From the NCBI GenBank assembly GCA_036005185.1, contig DASYQS010000039.1:1-64000 (forward strand): DNA of 64,000 bases, written 5' to 3'. The stretch is from VBAU01 sp036005185. GTDB taxonomy: Bacteria > Bacteroidota > Bacteroidia > Chitinophagales > Chitinophagaceae. Below, in pieces: positions 1 to 8,280 of this stretch (within the stretch, counting starts at the first letter, position 1; each line of letters begins with the position of its first letter). The position numbers and the translations under genes were made by a program. Under the pieces are notes generated by a model. The model was given only the letters and a program-made list of their open reading frames with translations, was not told the DNA's origin and searched no databases.

Positions 1-1182
1 CAGGCCCATCTTTCTATTGACAAGCCGGCGAATTATGAGTTTAGAGGAGTATGGATTGCTACAGTTGATAATATTGATTGGCCAACCAAAGGCATGGTAA
101 ACGTAGATAGTCAAAAAGCGGAATTTATCCGCCAGCTTGATCTGCACAAACAAAACGGCATGAATGCCATGATCGTTCAAGTACGGCCCGCCGCTGATGC
201 CTTTTATCCTTCACAATACGAACCATGGAGTCAGTGGCTAACTGGTGTGCAAGGCCATCCGCCATCACCATATTATGATCCATTGCAGTTTATGATTGAA
301 GAAACTCATAAAAGAGGAATGGAGTTTCACGCATGGTGCAATCCATACAGAGCAGATTTTCAAATCGGAAAATCTTCCATTGCATCCAATCATATCACCA
401 AAATTCACCCTGAATGGTTTTTAACTTATGGAGATAAAAAATATTTTGATCCAGCGAATAAAGAGGCTCAAAAATTTGTGGTAAATGTAATCCGGGATAT
501 TGTAGAGAGGTATGACGTAGATGCCATTCACATGGACGATTATTTTTACCCATACCGGATTGCCGGAAAAGAATTTCCCGATGAGGCGTCCTATAAAAGA
601 TCGGGAACAACCCTATCAAAAGATGATTGGCGAAGAAGCAATGTGGATACGATTATTGCCACGCTAAGCAGTGCGATCAAATTCGAAAAACCCTGGGTAA
701 AATTTGGGATTTCACCGTTTAGTGTGTGGCGCAACAAAGACAAGGATCCTGATGGCAGTGAGAGTCAAGCTGGGCAAACCAATTATGATGACTTGTACGC
801 AAATATCTTATTGTGGCTACAAAAAGGTTGGATAGACTATGTGGCCCCCCAATTATATTTGGAGATTGGCAATAGCAAAATTGCTTATGAAAAATTGCTT
901 GATTGGTGGAGCAAGCATACTTATGGCCGTCATTTATATATAGGACAGGGTATTTACCGGACAGGTGAAAGATCAAGCAGTGCTTGGAAAAATCCAAATG
1001 AATTGCCAAATCAAATTCAGTTATTAAGACAATATCCCAACGTTCAGGGTAGTATTTATTTCAGCAGTAAGTCTTTTGACAGAAACCCAAATGGATGGAA
1101 TGACAGCTTGCGAAATAATTATTACAGAGAGCCGGCATTGATACCTCCTATGGATTGGCTACCCAAAAAGCCCACTAATTAA
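1..1182 (+). CDS. GHL10 (DUF187) family glycoside hydrolase-like protein, 5' end outside window
   Basis: The reading frame is open from base 1, so the gene starts before the window; 393 codons plus the stop are visible. The visible part begins just before the family's first strand (EFRGVWIATVDNIDWP, about nt 37-84). It continues through MIVQVRPAADAFYPS, HAWCNPYR and DAIHMDDYFYPY, an acidic cluster at the end of a barrel strand that is the likely catalytic site. This is the TIM-barrel family of E. coli DigH (YddW), which cuts peptidoglycan glycan strands stripped of peptides, and of B. subtilis YngK. These proteins are usually exported or lipid-anchored; the signal peptide would lie in the missing part. 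No polysaccharide-utilisation genes are nearby, so a cell-wall role is more likely than food glycan use. The substrate is inferred from the family. Confidence 0.85.
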   Translation, partial: QAHLSIDKPANYEFRGVWIATVDNIDWPTKGMVNVDSQKAEFIRQLDLHKQNGMNAMIVQVRPAADAFYPSQYEPWSQWLTGVQGHPPSPYYDPLQFMIEETHKRGMEFHAWCNPYRADFQIGKSSIASNHITKIHPEWFLTYGDKKYFDPANKEAQKFVVNVIRDIVERYDVDAIHMDDYFYPYRIAGKEFPDEASYKRSGTTLSKDDWRRSNVDTIIATLSSAIKFEKPWVKFGISPFSVWRNKDKDPDGSESQAGQTNYDDLYANILLWLQKGWIDYVAPQLYLEIGNSKIAYEKLLDWWSKHTYGRHLYIGQGIYRTGERSSSAWKNPNELPNQIQLLRQYPNVQGSIYFSSKSFDRNPNGWNDSLRNNYYREPALIPPMDWLPKKPTN

Positions 1183-1418
1183 AATGGTACTTTAACTGTA
1201 TTATTCCATCTTTATAAATTCTTGAGTCAAGAAGTTGCAGTTTGCTGATATCTTTTATGGACGGACAAAGAGCTAAGCCCTTTCCTAATAAACGAGGCAT
1301 AATGGTCAGATTAAAAATAATTTTTTATATAAAGTAAAATAAATGATCAACCAAAAGAACAACACAACTGCAGGAGTTACTCGAATTGCGAGGCAGTACT
1401 AAAAAAATCATTTTCTCT

Positions 1419-1426
1419 ACCTTTGT
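1419..1426 (+). promoter_or_regulatory. Bacteroidota -7 box upstream of the DegT aminotransferase
   Basis: TACCTTTG matches the TAnnTTTG -7 consensus exactly and lies 34 nt before the start codon at 1461. No TTG sits at the usual 19-21 nt upstream, so the -33 half is weak. The remaining 1183-1418 stretch is AT-rich and shows no gene. Confidence 0.5.
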
Positions 1427-1460
1427 CATTCTTATTTTTTTAATTTTTAATTTTTGAAAC

Positions 1461-2678
1461 ATGCCTGGCTTTGAATTATGGAGTGATAAAGAACGTAAGG
1501 AAGTAAATGAGGTTTTGGAAACTGGGATCCTTATGCGCTATGGGTTTGACGGCCCGCGCAAAGAAATCTGGAAGTCTAAAGAACTGGAAAAAGCGATCTG
1601 TGAAAAATTTGGAAGCCGGTATGCTCAATTAACATCAAGCGGCACCTCGGCATTAACAACAGCTATGGCTGCCCATGGCATTGGCACAGGTGATGAAGTG
1701 ATCATGCCTTCATTCACTTTTGTTGCAAGCTTTGAAGCGGTATTAAGTGTGGGTGCTACGCCTGTGTTAGTTGATGTTGATGAATCGCTAACTTTAAATC
1801 CCAGTGCCGTCCGCAAGGCAATCACCTCAAAAACAAAGTGCATCATGCCAGTACACATGTGCGGCGCCATGGCAGATATGGATGCATTGATTACAATTTG
1901 CAAGGAACATGATTTGATATTACTTGAAGATGCCTGCCAAAGCTTCGGAGCCTCTTATAAAGGGAAATATGCAGGAACCATTGGCAGGGCTGGAACTTTT
2001 AGCTTTGATTTTGTAAAAATCATTACTTGCGGAGAGGGTGGAGCCGTAATCACAAATGAAGAAGACCTTTATTTAAAATGTGACGGATACTCTGACCATG
2101 GCCATGACCATAAAGGCATTGACCGCGGAGCTGATTTGCATCCTTTTCTTGGTTACAACTTTCGCATTTCAGAGTTGCATGCAGCCGTTGGCCTTGCACA
2201 GATTAGAAGACTGGACGAGTTTTTAGAAATTCAAAAACGTAATCATTCGCAGCTTAAAAGCATTTTATCTCAAATACAAGAAATTTCCTTTCGAAAAATT
2301 CCTGATCCTGCAGGTGATAGTTGCAGCTTTTTGAGCTGGTTTTTGCCTACAGAAGAGATCACAAGAGCAGTTATAAACGAATTGAAAATCGAAAATATAT
2401 TGGCTGGTAATTTTTATTGGTACGATAATAACTGGCACTATATCCGTAAATGGGATCATTTGAAAAACAATATCACACTTCACTTATTGAATGATTCGCA
2501 ACAATCGGCATTAAAAAAATTGCAGTCACAAGATTTTTCCGCCAGTGATGCTGTGATGAGCCGTTGCATTTCCACAGCCATAAGCTTATTATGGACAGAA
2601 GAACAGATAAAAGAGAAAGGAGAGAAAGTGGTAAGCGTGGTAAAGAAAGTTTTAAAAGATCAAAAAATTACAGTATAA
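1461..2678 (+). CDS. DegT/DnrJ/EryC1/StrS family PLP-dependent aminotransferase
   Basis: A 405-residue fold-type I aminotransferase of the sugar-aminotransferase (DegT) family. The PLP lysine is K186 in SFDFVKIITCGEGG. D157 of LLEDACQSFGA should contact the pyridine nitrogen, and the SSGTSAL segment near residue 60 forms the phosphate pocket. Family members transfer an amino group to keto-sugars for surface glycans or antibiotics. The opening MPGFELWS, the GFDGPRKEIW stretch and the overall layout remind me of enzymes that aminate Kdo at C8 (KdnA type), but I see no KdnB-type dehydrogenase in the window and that assignment is tentative. It ends 1 nt before the stop of the convergent glycosylase gene. 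Confidence 0.85.
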   Translation: MPGFELWSDKERKEVNEVLETGILMRYGFDGPRKEIWKSKELEKAICEKFGSRYAQLTSSGTSALTTAMAAHGIGTGDEVIMPSFTFVASFEAVLSVGATPVLVDVDESLTLNPSAVRKAITSKTKCIMPVHMCGAMADMDALITICKEHDLILLEDACQSFGASYKGKYAGTIGRAGTFSFDFVKIITCGEGGAVITNEEDLYLKCDGYSDHGHDHKGIDRGADLHPFLGYNFRISELHAAVGLAQIRRLDEFLEIQKRNHSQLKSILSQIQEISFRKIPDPAGDSCSFLSWFLPTEEITRAVINELKIENILAGNFYWYDNNWHYIRKWDHLKNNITLHLLNDSQQSALKKLQSQDFSASDAVMSRCISTAISLLWTEEQIKEKGEKVVSVVKKVLKDQKITV

Positions 2679-2679
2679 A

Positions 2680-3312
2680 TCAAAACTTAATTCCCCTCTT
2701 TTGAATATAATAATGCCACAATAACATGGCTGCAATAGAACGATAGGGTCGCCAAGGTTCTGACAATTTTAAAAACTCTTCTTGTTTCGTTTCCTTTGTC
2801 AATTGTTTTATTTCCTTTAATGCGTTTATCATCGCCAGATCGCCAAGGGGAAACACATCCGTTCTTTGTAGAGCAAACAACAAATACACATCAACTGTCC
2901 AATCTCCAATACCTTTTATTGTCTTTAATTGCTGCCGTATCTCCGCATCATCAAGAATAGAAAGTTTTTTTAGATTGATTTGCTTGGAAACCATAGCCTG
3001 TGCAAGGCATTTTGCATAAACCGTTTTTTGCCGGCTGAAATAGCAGGCCTTTAAATCCTCATCAGATAAAGTGAGGAGCTTTTTAGGAGTGATATTCCCC
3101 AGCCTGTCCTTTAATTTATTTAACGCGGCCCTTGCAGAGGCCAGTGAAACCTGTTGCTCAAGAATAATATGAATGAGGGTTTGAAAGGAAGCTGTCCTGG
3201 TCCAAACAGGTGGATATCCATACTGCTTAACAACAAAGCGAAGGTGCTTGTCTTTACTTGTTAGTTTATTGCAGAGAGAATGAAAATTGTCTTTGTTAAA
3301 GCTAAGATGCAT
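2680..3312 (-). CDS. DNA-3-methyladenine glycosylase, AlkA/HhH-GPD type
   Basis: A 210-residue helix-hairpin-helix DNA glycosylase that would excise alkylated bases in base-excision repair. The hairpin motif TIKGIGDWTVDVYLLFAL (about 131-148) is followed by TDVFPLGDLAM, where D158 is the expected catalytic aspartate. It lacks the N-terminal domain of E. coli AlkA, as many short bacterial members do. There is no Ada or AlkB neighbour. It is the last gene of a minus-strand run after PaaZ and the crotonase (50 nt gap) and may be co-transcribed with them, with no evident functional link. The start is a plain ATG. Confidence 0.88.
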   Translation of the reverse strand: MHLSFNKDNFHSLCNKLTSKDKHLRFVVKQYGYPPVWTRTASFQTLIHIILEQQVSLASARAALNKLKDRLGNITPKKLLTLSDEDLKACYFSRQKTVYAKCLAQAMVSKQINLKKLSILDDAEIRQQLKTIKGIGDWTVDVYLLFALQRTDVFPLGDLAMINALKEIKQLTKETKQEEFLKLSEPWRPYRSIAAMLLWHYYIQKRGIKF

Positions 3313-3362
3313 GTGTTAAGGGAAAAACTCAAAATAGGCTTTTTCTGTCGATATGATAAAGA

Positions 3363-4124
3363 TTATCTCTTCATCTTAAATTTTTCAATAGCCTCTCTTG
3401 TAAAAGAGCTCAACACTAATCTTCCGCTGATAGCAGCTCTTTCCAACAAAAGATGATCCCAGTGTTCTGTTCCTTTCCATAATATTTTTTTCATTTCTGC
3501 CATAGCTTGAGGGTTGGTATGTATCAACGAATCTGCCAATCTTGAAATGGACTCATCCATACCTTCTATTGTTGAATGCACTTCAGCAAATAAACCTTTG
3601 CGGCCAGCCCACTGTGCATTGCGCCCCATTGTTGCGTCAATAGTTAATTGAGAAAATGCTGAAGTACCAATTTTTCTTTCTACAGCCGGGCCTACTACGA
3701 AAGGCCCGATACCAATAGCAAGTTCGCTTAATCTTATTTCTGCATATTCTGTTGCAATGGCATAATCAGCTGCTGCTACTAAGCCAACTCCGCCCCCAAT
3801 ACATTTGCCATGCACTCGTGCAATAATAAATTTTGGGCAAATTCGCATCGTATTGATCACATGAGCAAACCCGCTAAAAAACTGCAACCCTTGCTCTGCG
3901 TTCTGAATGACAGCAAGTTCATCAAAAGAGGCTCCGGCGCAAAAAACCTTTTCTCCATATGATCGAAGAATGATCAGAATCGTGTTTGGATCATTACCGG
4001 CGCGATCAATGGCAACAGCCAGATCATGTAAAACTTTTCCAGGCAATGAATTGCTTTGCGGGTGAAAAAACTCTATCGCAGTTATTCCTTTATGAAATTC
4101 ACTTTTTACATAGCCGTCTGCCAT
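3363..4124 (-). CDS. enoyl-CoA hydratase/isomerase (crotonase) family protein
   Basis: A 253-residue crotonase-fold protein. The oxyanion-hole segments are visible: FCAGASFDEL (61-70) and GKCIGGGVGL (106-115). Of the two glutamates of classical enoyl-CoA hydratase, the second is present (E134 in RLSELAIGIGP), but the first, normally after GGG-x, is Gly (G114). It may therefore be an isomerase or a specialised hydratase. It lies 10 nt downstream of paaZ on the same strand, which suggests a place in phenylacetyl-CoA catabolism in the manner of PaaF/PaaG. I cannot decide which of these it is, so no symbol is given. Confidence 0.85.
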   Translation of the reverse strand: MADGYVKSEFHKGITAIEFFHPQSNSLPGKVLHDLAVAIDRAGNDPNTILIILRSYGEKVFCAGASFDELAVIQNAEQGLQFFSGFAHVINTMRICPKFIIARVHGKCIGGGVGLVAAADYAIATEYAEIRLSELAIGIGPFVVGPAVERKIGTSAFSQLTIDATMGRNAQWAGRKGLFAEVHSTIEGMDESISRLADSLIHTNPQAMAEMKKILWKGTEHWDHLLLERAAISGRLVLSSFTREAIEKFKMKR

Positions 4125-4134
4125 ATCTAATATT

Positions 4135-6216
4135 TTATGACTGATTTTTTTTAGCTACCATCGTAAGAATGGTGGCAATCCCTACAACAGGCTCGTCTGT
4201 TTCATCTAAAATCTCAACAAGCCATTTTACAATTCCTTTATCAATATCATCTCCTCTTTTAACCTCCTCAGCTTTCTGTGCCACCTTTTTGTCAATAGGC
4301 AGTTTCTCTTTGCAGGTAAAACGAATATAGATTTCTACACCAGGATAAACGGGTTTAGTAAATCTCAATTCATCGATGCCATAATTTAACAGCACAGGAT
4401 TTTTTTCATAACTATCAACAAACAGGCCAGCCGCTGCACTCATAATAAAGTATCCATGCGCAACTTGCTTTTCAAACATGGTTCCTGTAAAATCCGTTTC
4501 CTTTAAATGCGCATAAAAATGGTCACCGCTAAGATCGGCAAACCTGTCAATGTCCTCGGCAGTGATCACCCTTTTATCGGTAATGATCTGGTCGCCGATC
4601 TGCAATTCTTCAAAATATTTTTTGAAGGGGTGAATATCTTCTATATTCCCTTTTGCATTTTGCTGGTAAATTTTTGTGATCGATGTAATGGTTGCAGGCG
4701 AGCCTTGTATGGCCACTCGTTGCATATAATGTTTAACACCTCGAATACCACCCATCTCTTCGCCTCCACCAGCGCGACCTGGTCCACCATGCACTAACAT
4801 AGGTAACGGAGAGCCATGACCCGTACTTTCCTTAGCACATTCAGCATTCAATACTAAAATTCTTCCATGATAAGTGCCGGTATTTACAACATAGTCCCTG
4901 GCGATGTCATTATCAGCAGTAACAATCGTACTGCATAATGAACCTTTGCCTTTTTTACTCAATTCAATCGCTTCACTTAAGTCTTTACAAGGCATTATGG
5001 TGCTCACGGGGCCAAAAACTTCTACATCATGCACTTCAGATGCTGAAAAAGGGTTATCATTCTTTAGTAAGATCGGCGAAATAAAAGCACCTTTATTAGC
5101 ATCTGCATCTATTACCTCTACACTATCCAAAGAACCATAAACAATTTGCGATGAAGCTAAGAGCTTTTGAATCTGACTTCTTACCTCAGATCTCTGACTC
5201 TGCCCTGCTAAGGAGCCCATTCTTACTTTATCATTCAATGGATTACCGATTGTAGTTTGTTGTAAGGATGTAGCAATTGCCTTCCAAACCTCTTGCATTT
5301 TATTTTGGGGAACAAAAATTCTTCGTATAGCTGTACATTTTTGTCCTGCCTTCGCTGTCATTTCTTTGCGGACTTCTTTGATGAAAATATCCCATTCAGC
5401 CATTCCTGGCTCAACATCCTCGCCCAGCACAATGGCATTCAATGAATCTGCTTCCATATTAAAGGGAACGCTTTCGCCCAAAACTTTTGGATGCGATCGC
5501 AATTTTAATCCTGTGGATTTAGAGCCGGTAAATGTGATTACATCTTGCGAGGTTACATGATCCAAAATATCACCAGCACTGCCACAGATCAATTGCAAGG
5601 CGCCTTCAGGCAAAATTCCTGAAGCAATAATTTCTTTTACTACAGCCTCAGTTAAATAAGAAGTAATGGTAGCCGGTTTTACTACAGCCGGCACTCCTGC
5701 AAGCCAGTTCACAGCACATTTTTCTAACATGCCCCACACAGGAAAATTAAATGCATTGATGTGGATAGCAACCCCCTCTTTAGAAACCAAGATATGATGA
5801 CCCATAAAACTGCCGCCCTTGCTTAAGGCCACTGACTCGCCATCCGTGCAATAAGGCAGGTCAGGAAATTTTCTTCGCAAGGAGGCATTGCTAAATAAAT
5901 TCCCGAAGCCGCCTTCAATATCTATCCAGCTATCAGCTTTCGTGGCACCCGTTTTATAACTAACCTGATAAAATTTTTCTTTTTTCTCATTCAGGTAAAT
6001 AGCTAATGCCCTCAACATTCTTCCGCGTTCATGAAACGTCATTTTACGAAGAGCAGGGTTTCCCAATCTTCTTCCGTAGTCAAGTATCGATGCAAAATCT
6101 AATCCTTCAGTAGAGGCGATGGCAATCTCTTCACCTGTTACAGCATCGTACAAAACCTGTCCATGACCATCGCCTGTGATCCATTTACCGGTAATATAAT
6201 TTTCCAGCTTATTCAT
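4135..6216 (-). CDS. paaZ: bifunctional PaaZ: oxepin-CoA hydrolase / semialdehyde dehydrogenase
   Basis: A fusion of an N-terminal aldehyde dehydrogenase and a C-terminal MaoC-type hot-dog hydratase. In phenylacetate catabolism it opens oxepin-CoA and oxidises the resulting semialdehyde. Numbering from the ATG at 6216, the ALDH residues are E255 (NMEADSLNA) and C294 (AGQKCTAIRR). The hydratase pair is D565 and H570 (SGDHFYAH), close to the E. coli positions 256, 295, 561 and 566. A start four codons upstream (6228) is possible, but MNKLENYITGKW aligns with the known N-terminus. Only the crotonase follows; paaABCDE, paaJ and paaK are not in the window. Confidence 0.93.
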   Translation of the reverse strand: MNKLENYITGKWITGDGHGQVLYDAVTGEEIAIASTEGLDFASILDYGRRLGNPALRKMTFHERGRMLRALAIYLNEKKEKFYQVSYKTGATKADSWIDIEGGFGNLFSNASLRRKFPDLPYCTDGESVALSKGGSFMGHHILVSKEGVAIHINAFNFPVWGMLEKCAVNWLAGVPAVVKPATITSYLTEAVVKEIIASGILPEGALQLICGSAGDILDHVTSQDVITFTGSKSTGLKLRSHPKVLGESVPFNMEADSLNAIVLGEDVEPGMAEWDIFIKEVRKEMTAKAGQKCTAIRRIFVPQNKMQEVWKAIATSLQQTTIGNPLNDKVRMGSLAGQSQRSEVRSQIQKLLASSQIVYGSLDSVEVIDADANKGAFISPILLKNDNPFSASEVHDVEVFGPVSTIMPCKDLSEAIELSKKGKGSLCSTIVTADNDIARDYVVNTGTYHGRILVLNAECAKESTGHGSPLPMLVHGGPGRAGGGEEMGGIRGVKHYMQRVAIQGSPATITSITKIYQQNAKGNIEDIHPFKKYFEELQIGDQIITDKRVITAEDIDRFADLSGDHFYAHLKETDFTGTMFEKQVAHGYFIMSAAAGLFVDSYEKNPVLLNYGIDELRFTKPVYPGVEIYIRFTCKEKLPIDKKVAQKAEEVKRGDDIDKGIVKWLVEILDETDEPVVGIATILTMVAKKNQS

Positions 6217-6254
6217 ATAGCAGCTCATTGTTCAGAACAGCGAAATTAAACATA

Positions 6255-6288
6255 TTGTCAAACTCAAATGACCATGCAGTTATCTTTG
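6255..6288 (+). promoter_or_regulatory. promoter of the 151-residue lipoprotein gene
   Basis: An exact TAnnTTTG box (TATCTTTG, 6281-6288) is preceded by TTG at 6255-6257 with a 23-nt spacer, slightly longer than the usual 19-21. The start codon follows 15 nt later at 6304. Confidence 0.5.
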
Positions 6289-6303
6289 CAAAAATTTAAT
6301 TGA

Positions 6304-6759
6304 ATGAAAAAATTGCTTGGGTTTGCAATTGGTACATTTTTATTCATTGCCTGTAATAATTCCGGATCGCCTAAAGAAAATGAAGCAAAAAGTAATGCAG
6401 ACAGTCTTATGAATGAAGTGATGGAAGGTCATAATGTCGGAATGTCAAAAATGAGCAAACTAAATGAAGCACAAAAAAAAGTACAACATGCTATTGATTC
6501 GCTTTCAAAATTACCTATGGAGCAGCGAAAAAATTCTACAGCGTATAAAATGCAACTCGACTCAATATTGGATAGATTAAAATATGCTAATTATGCAATG
6601 GACAGGTGGATGGAGGAATTTAACATGGATTCAGCATCGAATAATGAAGAAATGAGGTTCAAATATCTTGAATCAGAAAAAATAAAAATTGCGAAGGTCA
6701 ATGAGGCAATGCTCAGCAGTCTGCAAAAAGCTGATTCATTGCTTAAACAGAAGCCTTAA
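6304..6759 (+). CDS. small helical lipoprotein of unknown function
   Basis: A 151-residue protein with a lipoprotein signal peptide, MKKLLGFAIGTFLFIAC, lipid-anchored at C17. The mature part is charged and strongly helical (EAQKKVQHAIDSLSKLP, SSLQKADSLLKQK), probably a coiled coil of the kind often labelled viral A-type inclusion protein in Bacteroidota. I know no function for this type. Its 3' end overlaps the convergent DinB-like gene by 17 nt. It has its own good promoter. Confidence 0.75.
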   Translation: MKKLLGFAIGTFLFIACNNSGSPKENEAKSNADSLMNEVMEGHNVGMSKMSKLNEAQKKVQHAIDSLSKLPMEQRKNSTAYKMQLDSILDRLKYANYAMDRWMEEFNMDSASNNEEMRFKYLESEKIKIAKVNEAMLSSLQKADSLLKQKP

Positions 6760-7231
6760 GCTCAGGAATATTAATTCCGAATTGTTTTAAATGATGCTTT
6801 ACATGTTTATGATGCAGTTGCACCCATTCCTCAAAATTTAATTCTCCAAAAGCCGGATGCAGGGTTTTCTTTTCAGGATCATCGGTAAAATAAATAAAGA
6901 ATTCATTCACCTGTTGCTCCAAGTTTGCTACAGCTTCATCCATTGTTTCATATTGAAGAGGTAATGGCTCTTCTGGCAAAATTGGAGCTTTTGTATTCTC
7001 CCGAAATTCCTTTTCACTCATTAGAAAGGCATAGAACTTAGGAAGAAGTTCTTCAGACGTTGCAAGCGGAAACTTTATTTGATTAGTAGAAATTTGAAAA
7101 AAAGATGAAACATGTTCCACCATTTGTTGTGCATTCATCTTTCCCCAACGTGGTGAAGCAGCTGTATCAATTTGACGCATTAAAGGAATAAGCTGTTTTT
7201 CTAAAAAAAGACGCTTGTTTTCATTCACCAT
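6743..7231 (-). CDS. DinB-superfamily (DUF1569-like) protein
   Basis: A 162-residue helical protein with the signature of the DinB/DUF1569 four-helix metal-binding group: RWGKMNAQQMVEHVSSFFQIS near the N-terminus and LHHKHVKHHLKQFGI near the C-terminus, giving the His residues typical of the fold. A GTG five codons upstream is open, but it lies inside adk. The ATG at 7231 starts 5 nt after the adk stop and is preferred. It is likely translated from the adk transcript. Function is unknown; some relatives act as thiol-dependent transferases. Confidence 0.72.
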   Translation of the reverse strand: MVNENKRLFLEKQLIPLMRQIDTAASPRWGKMNAQQMVEHVSSFFQISTNQIKFPLATSEELLPKFYAFLMSEKEFRENTKAPILPEEPLPLQYETMDEAVANLEQQVNEFFIYFTDDPEKKTLHPAFGELNFEEWVQLHHKHVKHHLKQFGINIPELKASV

Positions 7232-7235
7232 AATT

Positions 7236-7826
7236 CTAAGATGCACTATTTTTCATTCGCTTATCAATGGCTTGGCATAAGGAGTCGAATATTTCTTCAA
7301 TGCTTCCTTCACCTTTTATAGCTTGAAATTTTTTTAATTTTTTATAATGCTCAGCTATCGGAGCCGTTTCGTTTTTATATACAGTAAACCGTTTATGAAT
7401 GACCGTTTCGTTGGTATCATCACTGCGGCCAGAGGTTTTGCCTCTATTCAGTAATCTTTTTACTAATTCTTCCTCAGTTACTTCTAGTGCAAGCACTAAC
7501 CCGATTTCAGTTTTTTTGAACGAGAGCAGCTTGTCAAGCGCCTGCGCCTGTGCTATTGTACGCGGAAATCCATCAAACAAGAAACCAGGAACTTGTTGAT
7601 GATGTTCAAGGCAAGTGTCGATCATAGCAATAACTACCTCGTCAGGTACTAATTGTCCTTTGTCGAGAAAATTTTTTGCTTCCAACCCAAGCGGAGTTCG
7701 GTTTGTAATTTCTTCACGCAGCAAATTGCCGGTAGATAAATGTATAAGTCCATATTTTTCAACCAGCTTTTCTGATTGCGTTCCTTTTCCGCTCCCAGGT
7801 GGACCAAAGAGGATCAAATTAAACAT
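7236..7826 (-). CDS. adk: adenylate kinase
   Basis: A 196-residue adenylate kinase catalysing AMP + ATP = 2 ADP in the cytoplasm. The P-loop GPPGSGKGT is at residues 8-16, followed by the AMP-binding LSTGNLLREE and the GFLFDGFPRTIAQAQ core motif. The LID is the short form with RGKTSGRSDD and lacks zinc cysteines, which is usual in this phylum. Just before the ATG is TATATTCG plus CTT, one mismatch from the TAnnTTTG box and only 3 nt from the start. The mRNA may therefore have almost no leader. Confidence 0.95.
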   Translation of the reverse strand: MFNLILFGPPGSGKGTQSEKLVEKYGLIHLSTGNLLREEITNRTPLGLEAKNFLDKGQLVPDEVVIAMIDTCLEHHQQVPGFLFDGFPRTIAQAQALDKLLSFKKTEIGLVLALEVTEEELVKRLLNRGKTSGRSDDTNETVIHKRFTVYKNETAPIAEHYKKLKKFQAIKGEGSIEEIFDSLCQAIDKRMKNSAS

Positions 7827-7863
7827 AAGCGAATATAGTCATATAGGTCAAAAAGGTCATTAA

Positions 7864-8235
7864 TTAATCGTTCTTTGAACCGATAGAATTAATGTAGCCA
7901 AACATTATTCTAAAATAAACATCAAGTCTTTCATTAAGGAGAATAAATTCTTCTTCTGAAATAAGGTTTCTGGTTTTTGCTTTCCTTATCCCTGTAAGGG
8001 TTTCCTTTGCAGATCCTCTACTATAATAACAAAAATTTTTGTTCTCTTTATAATGAAATCTTCCATATCCCTCTGAAATATTAAATGCAATTGAATCGGC
8101 AGCATCTACAAGTTGTGCTCCTAAAGTTTTCTTTTCAAAATATTCCCACTTCGTTGCAATATTTCAAATCATTTCACCAATCTCCATCGCAACTTTATAT
8201 ACTTCTAAATCTTCAAGTCGTAAACTTTTATTCAT
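7864..8235 (-). pseudogene. four helix bundle protein (23S rRNA intervening-sequence type), broken by an in-frame TGA
   Basis: Reading from the ATG at 8235, the frame gives MNKSLRLEDLEVYKVAMEIG and then TGA at 8166-8164 (codon 24). It continues in the same frame with NIATKWEYFEKKTLGAQL, AADSIAFNISEGYGRFHYKE and KAKTRNLISEEEF to a TAA at 7864, 123 codons in all. Everything after the stop matches the small four-helix-bundle family (TIGR02436 type), which often has Trp where the TGA stands, so one TGG to TGA change is the simplest explanation. No ATG follows the stop early enough to restore the domain. A sequencing error is possible. The intact family is about 120 residues, of unknown function, and sits either in 23S rRNA insertions or as single genes like this one. 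Confidence 0.8.
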
Positions 8236-8280
8236 AAAGAATCTATTTGACTTATATGACTTACATGACAAATTTGACTT

